A stretch of 40,903 nucleotides of DNA from Variovorax sp. CF313 (GCF_000282635.1 NZ_AKIW01000004.1:1-40903); one strand, 5' to 3'. Counted from the stretch's first letter, positions 7,045 through 15,732 are shown. Program-made: numbers and translations. Notes: generated by a model from the letters alone, not told the origin.

Positions 7045-8051
7045 GGCCAGCGCCGCAGGCCCAGTTCGTCCGCCAGCCGCCGATAACTCTTGATCTGCGC
7101 CTGCACGTAGTCGTCGAGCGCGGCGCCGGTGAGCGCAAAGGGGTACAGGCCGTGCTGCTCGCGCAAGGCAGCGAAGCCGGGCGCCGCGCTCGCCTCGCGA
7201 AACGCCGCGGTCCACGCGCGCACGGCCGATTCCGGCACGGCCGCGCTCAGGTAAAGGCCGCGTACGGTGGGCCACACCACATCGACGCCTTGTTCGCGCG
7301 CGGTCGGCACCCCGGTGAGTGCGCCGCCGAGCCGGTTCTCCGACAGCACGGCAAGCAGGCGCACGGCCGCGCCGCCGGCAATGGCCTGCAGCGCCTCGGC
7401 CGCGTCGCCCGGAAAGGCGTCGACATGCTTGCCCTGCAGCGCGCCGAGCGCATCGCCCCCGCCTTCGAACGACACGAAGCGCATGGCCTTGTGGTCGCGC
7501 CCCGCGGCGCGCACCAGCAGCGCGGCCTTCACCCAGTCCTGGCTGCCGACCGTGCCACCGGCGCCGAAGGCGATGCGAGACGGGTCCTGCCGCAGCGCCG
7601 CGACGAGGTCCTGCAGGCGCTTGTAGGGCGAATCGCGATGCACGGCGATCACGCCGTAGTCGGTTCCGAGCGTCGTGATCCAGCGCACAGCCGAGGGCGA
7701 ATGCGGCCCGAAGCGGCCCTGCGCAAGGTTGAGCAGCGAGCCGCTCGAGAACGCCACCAGCGTGCCCGGGCCGCCGAGGCGGCCGGTGGCGATGCGGTCG
7801 AAGGCCACGGCGCCGATGCCGCCCGGCAGGTAGCGCTGGGCGAGCGGCGGGCGCGTGGGGCGCACGGCCTGCAGCGCATCGCGCGCGAGCGCGCAGGTCA
7901 GTGCGAAGCCGCCGCCGGCCTTGGCGGGGATCACACAGTCGGCAGCGTCTTCGGAGGGATCGTTGGCAGCAGCCTTCGCGCCCGCGCCCCAAGGCATCAG
8001 CAGCGCGGACAGCGTGCGAAGTGCGTGGCGGCGGGTAGGTCGCATGGGCAT
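7038..8051 (-). CDS. Bug/TctC-family periplasmic solute-binding protein
   Basis: About 337 residues from the chosen ATG at 8051. The frame is open further upstream into the kinase gene, but MPMRPTRRHALRTLSALL gives a normal signal peptide with a twin-arginine-like start. The mature protein follows the tripartite tricarboxylate transporter receptor fold: PAKAGGGFALTCALARDAL, YLPGGIGAVAFDRIA, IAFGAGGTVGSQDW and a C-terminal LYPFALTGAALDDYV. It lies 13 bp behind the kinase gene, so it belongs to the same operon. In Bordetella, Bug proteins can signal to TctE-type kinases, so this one may be the sensor's ligand receptor. It is rather divergent from typical Bug proteins. Confidence 0.8.
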   Translation of the reverse strand: MPMRPTRRHALRTLSALLMPWGAGAKAAANDPSEDAADCVIPAKAGGGFALTCALARDALQAVRPTRPPLAQRYLPGGIGAVAFDRIATGRLGGPGTLVAFSSGSLLNLAQGRFGPHSPSAVRWITTLGTDYGVIAVHRDSPYKRLQDLVAALRQDPSRIAFGAGGTVGSQDWVKAALLVRAAGRDHKAMRFVSFEGGGDALGALQGKHVDAFPGDAAEALQAIAGGAAVRLLAVLSENRLGGALTGVPTAREQGVDVVWPTVRGLYLSAAVPESAVRAWTAAFREASAAPGFAALREQHGLYPFALTGAALDDYVQAQIKSYRRLADELGLRRWPS

Positions 8052-8064
8052 GGCGGCGGGCTTG

Positions 8065-9492
8065 TCAGGTGGCCGCCGCAGCTTGGGTGCGGGGCCACCA
8101 GATGATCGCATGCAGCCCCGTGCCTGCCTCGCGCGCTTCGAGCCGCAGCTCGCCCCGATGCCGCTGCGCGATGGAGCGCGCAATGGCCAGCCCGAGCCCG
8201 AAGCCGCCCTTGCCGGCGCGCGCGCCGCGCCGGAAGCGCTGGCCGAGCGCGGCGCGCTCCTCGTCGCCGATACCGGGGCCGTTGTCTTCCACGTTGAGGC
8301 TCCAGCCCGCCGCGTCGCCCGCGGCAAAGAGCGTGATCGTGCCTTCGGCGGGCGTGTAAGCGATCGCGTTGGCCACCAGGTTGCCCAGCGCCTCGCGCAT
8401 CAGCGATCGATCCGCCACGGCAAGGAATTCAGGCACGGGCGAATGAATGCCCAGGTCGATGCGCTTGGCGCGCGCCAGCGGCAGCAGGTCGACCGCCACC
8501 TCGCGCAGCAATGCCGCCACGTCGAACTCGGCAGGCTCCACCGACACCGTGTCGCTGCGGCCCAGCGCCAACAGCTGCTGCGCGCTGCGCGTCGCGCGGC
8601 CGATCTCGGTGCCGAGCGCGTCGAGCGCCACCTGGACCTGCGCCGGGTCCTGCTCGCGCCGCGCGTAGTCGGCCTGCATCTGCAGCGTGGTCAGGTGTGT
8701 GCGCAGCTGGTGCGAGGCATCGTCCAGGAACTGGCGCTGCTGCGTGACGAGTTCCTGCGTGCGCGACATCTGCTGGTTGACCGCGGCGACCAGCGGGCGC
8801 ACCTCGGCGGGCAGGTCGGTTTCCGCAATGCGCGTGAGGTCGTCCGGCGTGCGCGCCTGGACTTCGCGCGCCAGCCGCGACAGCGGCCGCAGCGCCGCCG
8901 CCAGCGCAATGGCGGTGCCGCACAGCAGTATCGCGAGCACCAGCGCATCGCGCAGCGCCGCGCTGCGTACGAAGCGCGCGCTGAACTCCTGCCGCGAGCG
9001 AGTGCTCTCGCCCACCTGGATCAGCACGCTGCGCCCGGTGCTGCCGGCCGGTGCGCGATCGAGGTCGCGCCGGTAGGCCGCGAGCCGTACCGACTCGCCG
9101 AAGTAGGCCGCGTCGTAGAAGGCCGGCACGCCCATCGCCAGTTCGGCGGGCGGCGCGGGCAGGTCCGCGCTGCCGAGCTCGACCAGCCCGTCGGACGTGG
9201 ACACGCGAAAGAACACCTGCCCGCTCGCCGTGAGCTCGAAGAACTCGAACATCGTGTACGGCAACTCGACCGACAGGCCGCCCGAGGCGGTCGAGATGTT
9301 GGCGTCGATGGATTTGAGCGCGCCCAGCAGCGAGCGGTCGTAGGCCGCGTTGGCGGCGGCGAGCGCGTCGTGCCGGGTCATCCACAGCTCGAGGCCGGTT
9401 ACCACCAGCAGGGCGGGGAACAGCAGCAGCGCGAGCCGCTGCCACAAGCTGGTGCGGCGCAGGCGGTTGCGCAGGCGCGTCAACACGTCCAC
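8065..9492 (-). CDS. tctE: TctE-like sensor histidine kinase
   Basis: 475 residues, GTG start. The order is a transmembrane helix (about 18-37), a periplasmic sensor domain of the TctE type (about 40-178), a second transmembrane helix (181-200), HAMP-like linker, dimerisation domain with H261 in DDASHQLRTHL, and an ATPase domain with NLVANAIAYTP (371-381), DNGPGI (403-408) and GFGLGLA (430-436). The proline that usually follows the T of the H-box (HxLRTPL) is replaced by histidine here, which is unusual. It should phosphorylate the response regulator 38 bp upstream. The family controls citrate/tricarboxylate uptake; the ligand here is unknown. Confidence 0.87.
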   Translation of the reverse strand: MDVLTRLRNRLRRTSLWQRLALLLFPALLVVTGLELWMTRHDALAAANAAYDRSLLGALKSIDANISTASGGLSVELPYTMFEFFELTASGQVFFRVSTSDGLVELGSADLPAPPAELAMGVPAFYDAAYFGESVRLAAYRRDLDRAPAGSTGRSVLIQVGESTRSRQEFSARFVRSAALRDALVLAILLCGTAIALAAALRPLSRLAREVQARTPDDLTRIAETDLPAEVRPLVAAVNQQMSRTQELVTQQRQFLDDASHQLRTHLTTLQMQADYARREQDPAQVQVALDALGTEIGRATRSAQQLLALGRSDTVSVEPAEFDVAALLREVAVDLLPLARAKRIDLGIHSPVPEFLAVADRSLMREALGNLVANAIAYTPAEGTITLFAAGDAAGWSLNVEDNGPGIGDEERAALGQRFRRGARAGKGGFGLGLAIARSIAQRHRGELRLEAREAGTGLHAIIWWPRTQAAAAT

Positions 9493-9530
9493 TCAGCCCG
9501 AAGTGCTCGAAGACTGGGAGTGAGCTTCAT

Positions 9531-10196
9531 TCAGTCTGTTTCCAGCACGTAGCCAAGTCCGCGCAGCGTGACGATGCGAACCCCGGTGCCGTCGAGCCGC
9601 TTGCGCAACCGGTAGATGAAAACCTCGACCGCCTCGGGGTGCACGTCTTCGTCGTCGGAGAACACGCGCTCGAGGATCTGCTGCTTCGACAGTGGCTCGC
9701 CGCTGCGCTGCACCAGCACGCGCAGCACGGCCAGTTCGCGCGGCGAGAGCGCCAGCGCCTCGCCGTTCAGCGTGAAGTGCCGGCGCGCGCCGTCGTACAC
9801 CAGCGGGCCGCAGGCCAGACGCGGATGCTCGATGCCGCGCGCACGCCGCACCAGCGCGTGCAGCCGCGCTTCGAGCTCGGCCAGCGCGAAGGGCTTGGCG
9901 AGGAAGTCGTCGGCGCCCGCGTTGAGCGAGGCGACACGCTCATTCAGCGAGTCGCGCGCCGTGAGGATCAGTGCCGGCAGCCGCTGGTCGCGTTCGCGCA
10001 GCCGCTGCAGCACCGTGTGCCCGTCGAGCCCGGGCAGGCCCAGGTCGAGCACCAGCGCGTCGTGGTCGCGCTGCTGCAGCGCCCGGTCGGCCAGGCGCCC
10101 GTCGTCCACCCATTCGACCTGGATGCCCGCGTGCTCCAGTGCCTTGCACAGCCAGGTGCCCAGGGTGTGTTCGTCTTCGGCGAGGAGGATGCGCAT
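9531..10196 (-). CDS. tctD: TctD-like OmpR-family response regulator
   Basis: 221 residues. The receiver domain has acidic pocket E7-D8, phospho-acceptor D51 (VLDLGLPGLDG), T79 and K101 (FLAKPF). The C-terminal winged helix contains LSPRELAVLRVLVQ and EVFIYRLRKRLDGTGVRIVTLRGLGYVL, typical of OmpR/PhoB DNA-binding domains. It lies between a TctC-like gene (25 bp upstream) and its kinase (38 bp downstream). It probably activates transport genes, which must be elsewhere because no TctAB permease is in the window. Confidence 0.9.
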   Translation of the reverse strand: MRILLAEDEHTLGTWLCKALEHAGIQVEWVDDGRLADRALQQRDHDALVLDLGLPGLDGHTVLQRLRERDQRLPALILTARDSLNERVASLNAGADDFLAKPFALAELEARLHALVRRARGIEHPRLACGPLVYDGARRHFTLNGEALALSPRELAVLRVLVQRSGEPLSKQQILERVFSDDEDVHPEAVEVFIYRLRKRLDGTGVRIVTLRGLGYVLETD

Positions 10197-10221
10197 GGGC
10201 CGATGCTAGGGCCGGCAGGGC

Positions 10222-11232
10222 TCAATCCGGCTTGATGTTTGCCCTTGCAATCACCTTCTGCCAACGAGCTTGCTCGGAGGCGATGAACTGTGCGAACTGC
10301 TCGGGCGTGCCGCCCACGGCTTCGGCGGCATCGGCCGTCAGCCGCTGCATCGAATCGGGCGACTTCACGGCCTTCATCGTCTCGGCGGAAAGCTTGGCCA
10401 GGTTGGCAGGCGCGATGTTGGCCGGCGCCAGCATGCCGTACCACTGCGTCATCTCGAAACCTGGAAAGCCCTGCTCGGCCACGGTCGGCACGTCGGGCAA
10501 CTGCGCGAGGCGCTTGGCCGAGCCGGTCGCGATGCAGCGCACCTTGCCCGCCTTGATGAACGGAATGATCGCCGCCGCGCCGATGGCCGAGGCGTCGAGC
10601 CGGCCCGAGAGCAGGTCGGTCACCATCGGGCCGGTGCCGCGATAGGGCACGTGCAGCATGAACACGTCGGCCGTCATCTTCAGGTACTCGAAAGCCAGGT
10701 GGCCCGCGCTGCCGTTGCCCGCCGAGCCATAGCTGAGCTTGCCGGGCTTCGACTTGGCATACGCAATGAACTCCTTGAGGTTTTTCGCCGGCACGTCGGG
10801 GTGTACCACGTAGAGGCTGGGCACCTTGGCCAGCAGGCTCACGGGCTTGAAGTCCTTGTTCGCGTCGTAGGGCAGCTTGGCGAAGATGTACGGGTTGACC
10901 GCCAGCGTGCCGATGTGGCCGAGGATGATCGTGTGCTGGTCGGTGCTGCGCGCCACCTCGCTCATGGCGATGTTGCCGGCGGCGCCCGGCTTGTTGTCGA
11001 CGAACACGCTCTGGCCCAGCGTGCGCGAGAGCTCGGCGGCGGTCGAGCGCGCGACGATCTCCGAACTGCCGCCCGGCGCGAAGGGCACGACGAAGCGGAT
11101 CGACTTGCTGGGCCAGGTGTCCTGCGCCGAGGCCAGGGAGGGGAGCAGGCCTCCGAGGGCCGCGGCGCCGCCGGCTTGCAGCAGGCCGCGGCGGCTCAGG
11201 CGGGTGTCGTCGGGAACGAAGAGGTCGGACAT
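10222..11232 (-). CDS. Bug/TctC-family periplasmic solute-binding protein
   Basis: 336 residues from the ATG at 11232, preceded by GGAGACA; a longer frame to 11271 lacks such a site. The twin-arginine-like signal peptide is LSRRGLLQAGGAAALGG, with cleavage near SLASA-QD. The mature part has all Bug-family landmarks: WPSKSIRFVVPFAPGGSSEI, SVFVDNKPGAAGNIAMSEVA, LSYGSAGNGSAGHLAFEYLK, VPYRGTGPMVTDLLSG and PEQFAQFIASEQARWQKVI. It binds a carboxylate in the periplasm. It is first in the minus-strand operon with tctD and tctE, about 72 bp after the IclR gene. The ligand cannot be told from sequence. Confidence 0.9.
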   Translation of the reverse strand: MSDLFVPDDTRLSRRGLLQAGGAAALGGLLPSLASAQDTWPSKSIRFVVPFAPGGSSEIVARSTAAELSRTLGQSVFVDNKPGAAGNIAMSEVARSTDQHTIILGHIGTLAVNPYIFAKLPYDANKDFKPVSLLAKVPSLYVVHPDVPAKNLKEFIAYAKSKPGKLSYGSAGNGSAGHLAFEYLKMTADVFMLHVPYRGTGPMVTDLLSGRLDASAIGAAAIIPFIKAGKVRCIATGSAKRLAQLPDVPTVAEQGFPGFEMTQWYGMLAPANIAPANLAKLSAETMKAVKSPDSMQRLTADAAEAVGGTPEQFAQFIASEQARWQKVIARANIKPD

Positions 11233-11304
11233 GGTGCTTGTCTCCAGCGCTTTGGGATTGAAAGCGCGCATGGTGCCCGACGGTTGCTGTCGGAAAGCTG
11301 TCAG

Positions 11305-12099
11305 TCAGATCAGGTTGCGCATCGCCTGCGCCGTCTCGCGCAGCACCGGCAGCACGCGCGCCACCGCGTCCTCCGAGCTTTCATGCCCCATCGGCATCGT
11401 GATGTTCAGCGCCCCGACCAGCGTGCCGTGCCGGTCGCGCAGCGGCACCGCGATGCCGCGCGAGTTCAGGTCGAGCTGCTGCTCGGAAAGGGCCCAGCCC
11501 TGGGCCCGGATGCGGGCGAGTTCGAGCTTCATGCGCTCCATGCTCGCAATCGTGTGCGAGGTGAACACCGTGAGCTGCCGAGTCGTCAGCCATTCGTTCA
11601 GCTCGGCATCGCTGCGCAGAGACAGCATCAGCATGCCCGAGGCCGTGACCTGCGCCGGCACGCGCGCGCCGAGCACATAACCGGTGCTCATGCTGCGGTT
11701 GGGGCCGTTGCGCGCGATATAGACCACCTCGTCGCCGTCCATCACGCTGAGGTAGGCGATCTCGTTGGTGCCGGCGGCCACCCGCTGCAGGAAGGGCTGC
11801 ACCACGCGCGGCAGCCGCGCCGACTCCAGGTACGACTGGCCCAGCCGCAGCACGCGCGGCGTGAGCCAGAACAGCTTGCCGTCGCTCGCTACGTAGCCCA
11901 TGTGCTGCAGGGTCAGCAGGTAGCGCCGCGCGGCGGTGCGGGTCATGTTCGTGCGCTGGCCGGCCTGGCTGGCGGTGAGGCGCGGGTTGGCGTCGTCGAA
12001 CGCCTCGATGATGCTCACGCCGCGCTCCAGGCCGGCGATCCAGTCGCGCTTGTCCAGGCCGGGCGGGGGCGCGGAGTCGTCCTTGCTGTCCTTGCTCAT
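11305..12099 (-). CDS. IclR-family regulator of the divergent quinate/protocatechuate cluster (PcaR/PcaU type)
   Basis: 264 residues. The N-terminal winged helix (about 22-85: GLERGVSIIEAFDD, TASQAGQRTNMTRTAARRYL) is followed by an IclR effector domain (about 100-258: EIAYLSVMDGDEVVYIARNG, TASGMLMLSL, SRGIAVPLRDRHGTLVGALN). The effector-domain wording is that of the PcaR/PcaU/PobR branch, which senses protocatechuate, 3-oxoadipate or 4-hydroxybenzoate. It is divergent from the catabolic genes, with a roughly 200-bp intergenic region containing a PcaR-like palindrome. It probably controls both the main operon and the quiC promoter. The inducer is inferred. Confidence 0.85.
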   Translation of the reverse strand: MSKDSKDDSAPPPGLDKRDWIAGLERGVSIIEAFDDANPRLTASQAGQRTNMTRTAARRYLLTLQHMGYVASDGKLFWLTPRVLRLGQSYLESARLPRVVQPFLQRVAAGTNEIAYLSVMDGDEVVYIARNGPNRSMSTGYVLGARVPAQVTASGMLMLSLRSDAELNEWLTTRQLTVFTSHTIASMERMKLELARIRAQGWALSEQQLDLNSRGIAVPLRDRHGTLVGALNITMPMGHESSEDAVARVLPVLRETAQAMRNLI

Positions 12100-12133
12100 G
12101 GCGGGAAGTGTGCCTTCGTGGGAGGGTTCGAGA

Positions 12134-12148
12134 GCTGCATTGAATGCA
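12134..12148. promoter_or_regulatory. small palindrome in the divergent promoter region
   Basis: CTGCAT-TGA-ATGCAG, perfect arms of six bases, lies 35 bp upstream of the IclR start. It could be an autoregulatory site; nothing else supports it. Confidence 0.3.
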
Positions 12149-12166
12149 GGTGAAAACCCTTGGATT

Positions 12167-12202
12167 GAGCGATAAACGATCTTTCAAGTTCGATGATCGC
12201 TC
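12167..12202. promoter_or_regulatory. candidate IclR/PcaR-type operator
   Basis: GTTCGATGATCGCTC at 12188-12202 closely resembles the published PcaR/PcaU site GTTCGATAATCGCAC. A second half-site GAGCGAT (12167-12173) is the exact reverse complement of ATCGCTC (12196-12202). PcaU-type regulators use such an arrangement of repeated half-sites. The core CGATGATCG recurs in the palindrome before quiC (17777-17793). Confidence 0.6.
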
Positions 12203-12298
12203 GTTTGGCGGGTGAAAGAAGTGCGGGACTTCAGTGAAGCGACTATAAAGCTCGGCATCCGGTCTCGAAAAGAGCGATTGACGAACGGAAGCAAGCAC

Positions 12299-13222
12299 AT
12301 GAGCCATTCCATCCGCGGCAGCACCCAGGCTTACCTGATTCCCGGCGACCCGGTTCGCAACGTGCGGCTGCCGCGCATGTTCAACGCCGCCTTCGAGCGT
12401 TTCGGCATCGATGCCGTGCTGCTGCCCATGCAGGTGCCGGTGCGCGACTTCGCGGTGTTCTTCAAGTCGGCCTTTCTCGCGCGCAACCTGCGCGGCATGG
12501 TGGTCGCGCCGCCGCACAAGCCGCTGGTGGTCGACCTGCTCGACGGCTGCGGCCTCTTCGGCCGTGTGGCCGGCTCGGTCAACGTGGTGCGCCGCACCGA
12601 GGGCGACCAGCTCGAAGGCGACCTGTTCGACGGCGAAGGCCTGATCGGCGCGCTCGACCACTGCAACATCCCGTTCCGCGGCAAGCGCGTGCTGATCCTC
12701 GGCGCGGGCGTGAGCGCCGCGGCCATCGGCGTGGCGCTGGCCGAGGGCGGCACAGTGAACGGCGCGGAGTACATCGCGTTCTACGACAGCGCCGCAGGCA
12801 AGGCGGCCGGTGTGGCGGCCAAGCTCGATGCATTCTTCGACGCGACCGTCGCCTCGGTGGACAGCAACGCACCCGAAGGCTTCGACCTCGTGATCAACGC
12901 CACGCAGCTCGGGCTGGTCGATGGCGATGCATTGCCGGTCGACGTGGCGCGCATGGAAAGCCATGCGGCGCTGTTCGACATTCTTCTGCGCAACCAGCCC
13001 ACGCCGCTGGTGCGCGCGGCCCGCGACCGCGGGCTCAACGCGCAGGCGGGCTTCGAGATGCTGATCCAGCAGATGCCCCACTATTTCCGCTACTTCGGCC
13101 ATCTGGACGCGGCCGCCGCGATGCAGGCCGACTCGAACTTCCTGCGCGAAATCATCTATCCGCCGGCGATGCACGCCGAAATCGCGCAGCCGCTGCGCTA
13201 CCACTCCCCCAGCGTGGCCTGA
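12299..13222 (+). CDS. shikimate dehydrogenase-family protein, divergent copy
   Basis: 307 residues from the ATG at 12299, preceded by GGAAG; the frame extends to 12212 without family-like sequence. The shikimate dehydrogenase fold is visible: N-terminal substrate domain with VVAPPHKPLVVDLLD (usually VTxPHK, catalytic lysine kept), DLFDGEGLIGAL (usually NTDGxGF, aspartate kept), Rossmann motif GAGVSAAAIG, and NATQLGLVDGD (usually NATPLGM). Both catalytic residues (K, D) are present but the motif surroundings are altered, so the substrate may be quinate or a related cyclitol. It is first gene of the cluster, 29 bp before a second shikimate dehydrogenase. Confidence 0.8.
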   Translation: MSHSIRGSTQAYLIPGDPVRNVRLPRMFNAAFERFGIDAVLLPMQVPVRDFAVFFKSAFLARNLRGMVVAPPHKPLVVDLLDGCGLFGRVAGSVNVVRRTEGDQLEGDLFDGEGLIGALDHCNIPFRGKRVLILGAGVSAAAIGVALAEGGTVNGAEYIAFYDSAAGKAAGVAAKLDAFFDATVASVDSNAPEGFDLVINATQLGLVDGDALPVDVARMESHAALFDILLRNQPTPLVRAARDRGLNAQAGFEMLIQQMPHYFRYFGHLDAAAAMQADSNFLREIIYPPAMHAEIAQPLRYHSPSVA

Positions 13223-13251
13223 CCGCGCCTTCCTACAGAAACACGAACGAC

Positions 13252-14085
13252 ATGATTTCCGGCAAGACCACACTCATCGCCCACATCGGCTATCCCACCG
13301 AAGCCTTCAAGGCGCCGATGATCTACAACCCCTGGTTCGACAAGCACGGCATCGACGCCGTGGTCGTGCCCATGGGCGTCAAGCCCGAGGACTACGCGGC
13401 CTCGCTGCCGCAGATCTTCAGGTTCAGCAACATCCGCGGCGCGCTGGTGACCATGCCGCACAAGGTCACGACGATGGCGCTGGTCGACGAGGTGACGCCC
13501 ACGGCGCGCGTCGCGGGCGCCTGCAACGCGATCCTCAAACGGCCCGACGGCACACTGCTGGGCGACCAGTTCGACGGCGCGGGCTTCGTGCGCGGCGTGG
13601 AGCGCAAGGGGCGCCTCTTCAAGGGCACGCGCGTGCTGGTGTCGGGCACGGGCGGCGTGGGCTCGGCCATTGCGGCGTCGATTGCCGCGGCAGGCGCCGC
13701 CGAACTGATGCTGTTCGACATGAGCGAGGCTTCGGCCGGCGCACTGGCCGCGCGGCTGCGCGAGCACTACCCGCAGATGAAGGTGGCCACCGGCTCGAAG
13801 GACCCGGCCGGTTACGACGTGGTCGTCAACGCCACGCCGCTCGGCATGAAGGAGGGCGATCCGCTGCCCTTCGACGTGGACCGCATCGACCCGAACACCT
13901 TCGTCGGCGAGGTCGTCATGAAGACCGAGTACACGCCGCTGCTGCAGGCGGCCAAGGCCAAGGGCTGCCAGGTGCAGGTCGGCACCGACATGCTGTTCGA
14001 GATGATTCCCGCGTACCTCGAGTTCTTCGGCTTCGGCACAGCCTCGCCGGAAGAGCTGCGCGCCGTGGCCCAACTGAAGTACTGA
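13252..14085 (+). CDS. shikimate/quinate dehydrogenase
   Basis: 277 residues, a normal length for the family. Motifs are VTMPHK (catalytic lysine), DQFDGAGFVRGV (aspartate kept), GTGGVGSAIAASIA for the nucleotide, and NATPLGMKEGD. A C-terminal TDMLFEMIPAYLEFFGF is typical. It should interconvert shikimate and 3-dehydroshikimate with NAD(P). Embedded among pca genes and a dehydroshikimate dehydratase, it is likely catabolic rather than the biosynthetic AroE. It has only a weak ribosome binding site. It follows the divergent paralogue by 29 bp and precedes pcaB by 16 bp. Confidence 0.87.
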   Translation: MISGKTTLIAHIGYPTEAFKAPMIYNPWFDKHGIDAVVVPMGVKPEDYAASLPQIFRFSNIRGALVTMPHKVTTMALVDEVTPTARVAGACNAILKRPDGTLLGDQFDGAGFVRGVERKGRLFKGTRVLVSGTGGVGSAIAASIAAAGAAELMLFDMSEASAGALAARLREHYPQMKVATGSKDPAGYDVVVNATPLGMKEGDPLPFDVDRIDPNTFVGEVVMKTEYTPLLQAAKAKGCQVQVGTDMLFEMIPAYLEFFGFGTASPEELRAVAQLKY

Positions 14086-14101
14086 AAGGCCGGGTCGCCC
14101 C

Positions 14102-15313
14102 ATGAGTATTTTCGAAGGCTTCCTCTCCACATCCGAAACGCTCGGCGCCTTCAGCGACCGCGCCTTCGTCGACGCCATGCTGCGCTTCGAGGCCGCGCTC
14201 GCGCGTGCGCAGGCGGCCGAAGGGCTGATCCCCGAAAGCGCCGCGCATTCGATCGTGAGCAGCTGCAAGGTCGAGCTGTTCGACGTGGCCAAGATCGTGC
14301 GCGAGAGCGGGCGCGCGGGCAGCGTCGCGATTCCGCTGGTGAAGGCGCTGCGCGAAGCCGTGGGCCTCTTCAATGCCGAGGCCGCGCCCTTCGTGCACTT
14401 CGGCAGCACCAGCCAGGACGTGATCGACAGCGCGATGGCGCTGGTCACGCGCGAGGCGGTCGCGCTCGTCGAAGCCGATCTCGCCAAGGCCGCCGATGCA
14501 CTGCTGCGCCTGGCCGTCGCGCACGCCGAAACGCCGATGCTCGCGCGCACGCTGATGCAGCCGGCCTCGGTCACCAGCTTCGGTTTCAAGTGCGCGGGCT
14601 GGGCCGCGCCGCTGGTGCGCAGCCGCATCCGCCTGCGCGACGCCGCGAGGCACGCGCTGCGGCTGCAGCTCGGCGGCGCCGTCGGCACGCTGGCGCAGAT
14701 GAAGGGGCAGGGCGCGGCCGTACGCCAGCGCATGGCCAAGGAACTGGGGCTGGGCGACCCCGGTGCGACATGGCACACGCAGCGCGACGAATGGGTCGCG
14801 CTCGGCTGCGAACTGGGCCTTGTCTCCGGCAGCCTCGGCAAGATCGCGGTCGACATCGCGCTGCTCGGGCAGTACGAAGTCGGCGAAGTTGCAGAGCCCA
14901 GCGAGCCCGGCCGCGGCGGCTCGTCGGCGATGCCGCACAAGCGCAACCCGGTGGCCTCGATGGTCGCCATTGCCGCCGCGCACCGCGCACCGCAGCGCGT
15001 GGCCGCGCTGCTCGGCGCCATGCCGCAACAGCACGAGCGCGCGCTGGGCGCCTGGCAGGCCGAGCTGGCCGAATGGCCGCAGCTGTTGATGTCGGCGCAC
15101 GGCAGCGTGCGCGCAATGGCGGGCGCCTTGCCCGGCCTGCAGGTCGACGCCGCGCGCATGCGCGCCAACATCGACCGGCTGCGCGCCGAACTCCCGCGCG
15201 ACGCGGCCGACGAATGGTTCGACCCCGCGCTCGCCCACAACGCCGGGCAGACCGCCCTCGCCGAAGTGAAGGCGCTGCAGGCCCGGCTCAACGACAAGGA
15301 ACTCCCGCAATGA
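14102..15313 (+). CDS. pcaB: 3-carboxy-cis,cis-muconate cycloisomerase
   Basis: 403 residues of the fumarase/aspartase superfamily. FGSTSQDVIDS (100-110) and the signature GSSAMPHKRNP (273-283) are visible. PcaB-type wording such as QHERALGAWQAELAEWPQL and the short C-terminal domain separate it from adenylosuccinate lyase. It converts carboxymuconate to 4-carboxymuconolactone in protocatechuate breakdown. The stop overlaps the pcaC start (ATGA). Confidence 0.92.
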   Translation: MSIFEGFLSTSETLGAFSDRAFVDAMLRFEAALARAQAAEGLIPESAAHSIVSSCKVELFDVAKIVRESGRAGSVAIPLVKALREAVGLFNAEAAPFVHFGSTSQDVIDSAMALVTREAVALVEADLAKAADALLRLAVAHAETPMLARTLMQPASVTSFGFKCAGWAAPLVRSRIRLRDAARHALRLQLGGAVGTLAQMKGQGAAVRQRMAKELGLGDPGATWHTQRDEWVALGCELGLVSGSLGKIAVDIALLGQYEVGEVAEPSEPGRGGSSAMPHKRNPVASMVAIAAAHRAPQRVAALLGAMPQQHERALGAWQAELAEWPQLLMSAHGSVRAMAGALPGLQVDAARMRANIDRLRAELPRDAADEWFDPALAHNAGQTALAEVKALQARLNDKELPQ

Positions 15314-15732
15314 CCGCCCCCGAAACTCCCGCCGAAGGCTACGAAGCCGGCCTCGTCAACCGCCGCCGCGTGCTCGGCGATGCCTGGGTCGACAAGTCGC
15401 TCGCCAACCGCAACGGCTTCAACGCCGAGTTCCAGGAACTGATCACGCGCCACGCCTGGAACGACATCTGGGGCCGCCCCGCGCTGGGCGACAAGACGCG
15501 CCGCTACATGGTGCTGTCGATGATGCTGGGCATCCATGCGTACGAAGAATTCGCCATGCACGTGCGCGCCGCGCTCGACGGGCCGCCCGAGTCGCGCCTC
15601 ACGCCCGAGGACATCAAGGAAGTGATCATGATGGCCGCCATCTACTGCGGCGTGCCGGTGGCCAACCATGCCTTCGGCATCGCGGCCGGCATCCTGCGCG
15701 AGAAGGGCTTGCTGCCTGCGCTGCCCCAGTGA
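15310..15732 (+). CDS. pcaC: 4-carboxymuconolactone decarboxylase
   Basis: 140 residues, the usual size of stand-alone PcaC. Typical residues are visible: GDAWVDKSLANRNGFNAEFQ, HAWNDIWGRPALGDKTRRY, HVRAALDG, TPEDIKEVIMMAAIYCGVP and the end NHAFGIAAGILREKG. It turns 4-carboxymuconolactone into 3-oxoadipate enol-lactone. The start overlaps the pcaB stop and its own stop overlaps the GTG start of the next gene. It is separate from pcaD, unlike the pcaL fusion of some bacteria. Confidence 0.92.
   Translation: MTAPETPAEGYEAGLVNRRRVLGDAWVDKSLANRNGFNAEFQELITRHAWNDIWGRPALGDKTRRYMVLSMMLGIHAYEEFAMHVRAALDGPPESRLTPEDIKEVIMMAAIYCGVPVANHAFGIAAGILREKGLLPALPQ

Noticed and set aside
7855..9552. Plus-strand frame of 565 codons opposite the kinase
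   Set aside because: It mirrors codon bias of tctE and has no recognisable motif.
13198..15669. Long minus-strand frame of 823 codons opposite the pca genes
   Set aside because: It is antisense to clear pcaB and shikimate dehydrogenase genes and has no domain or start context.
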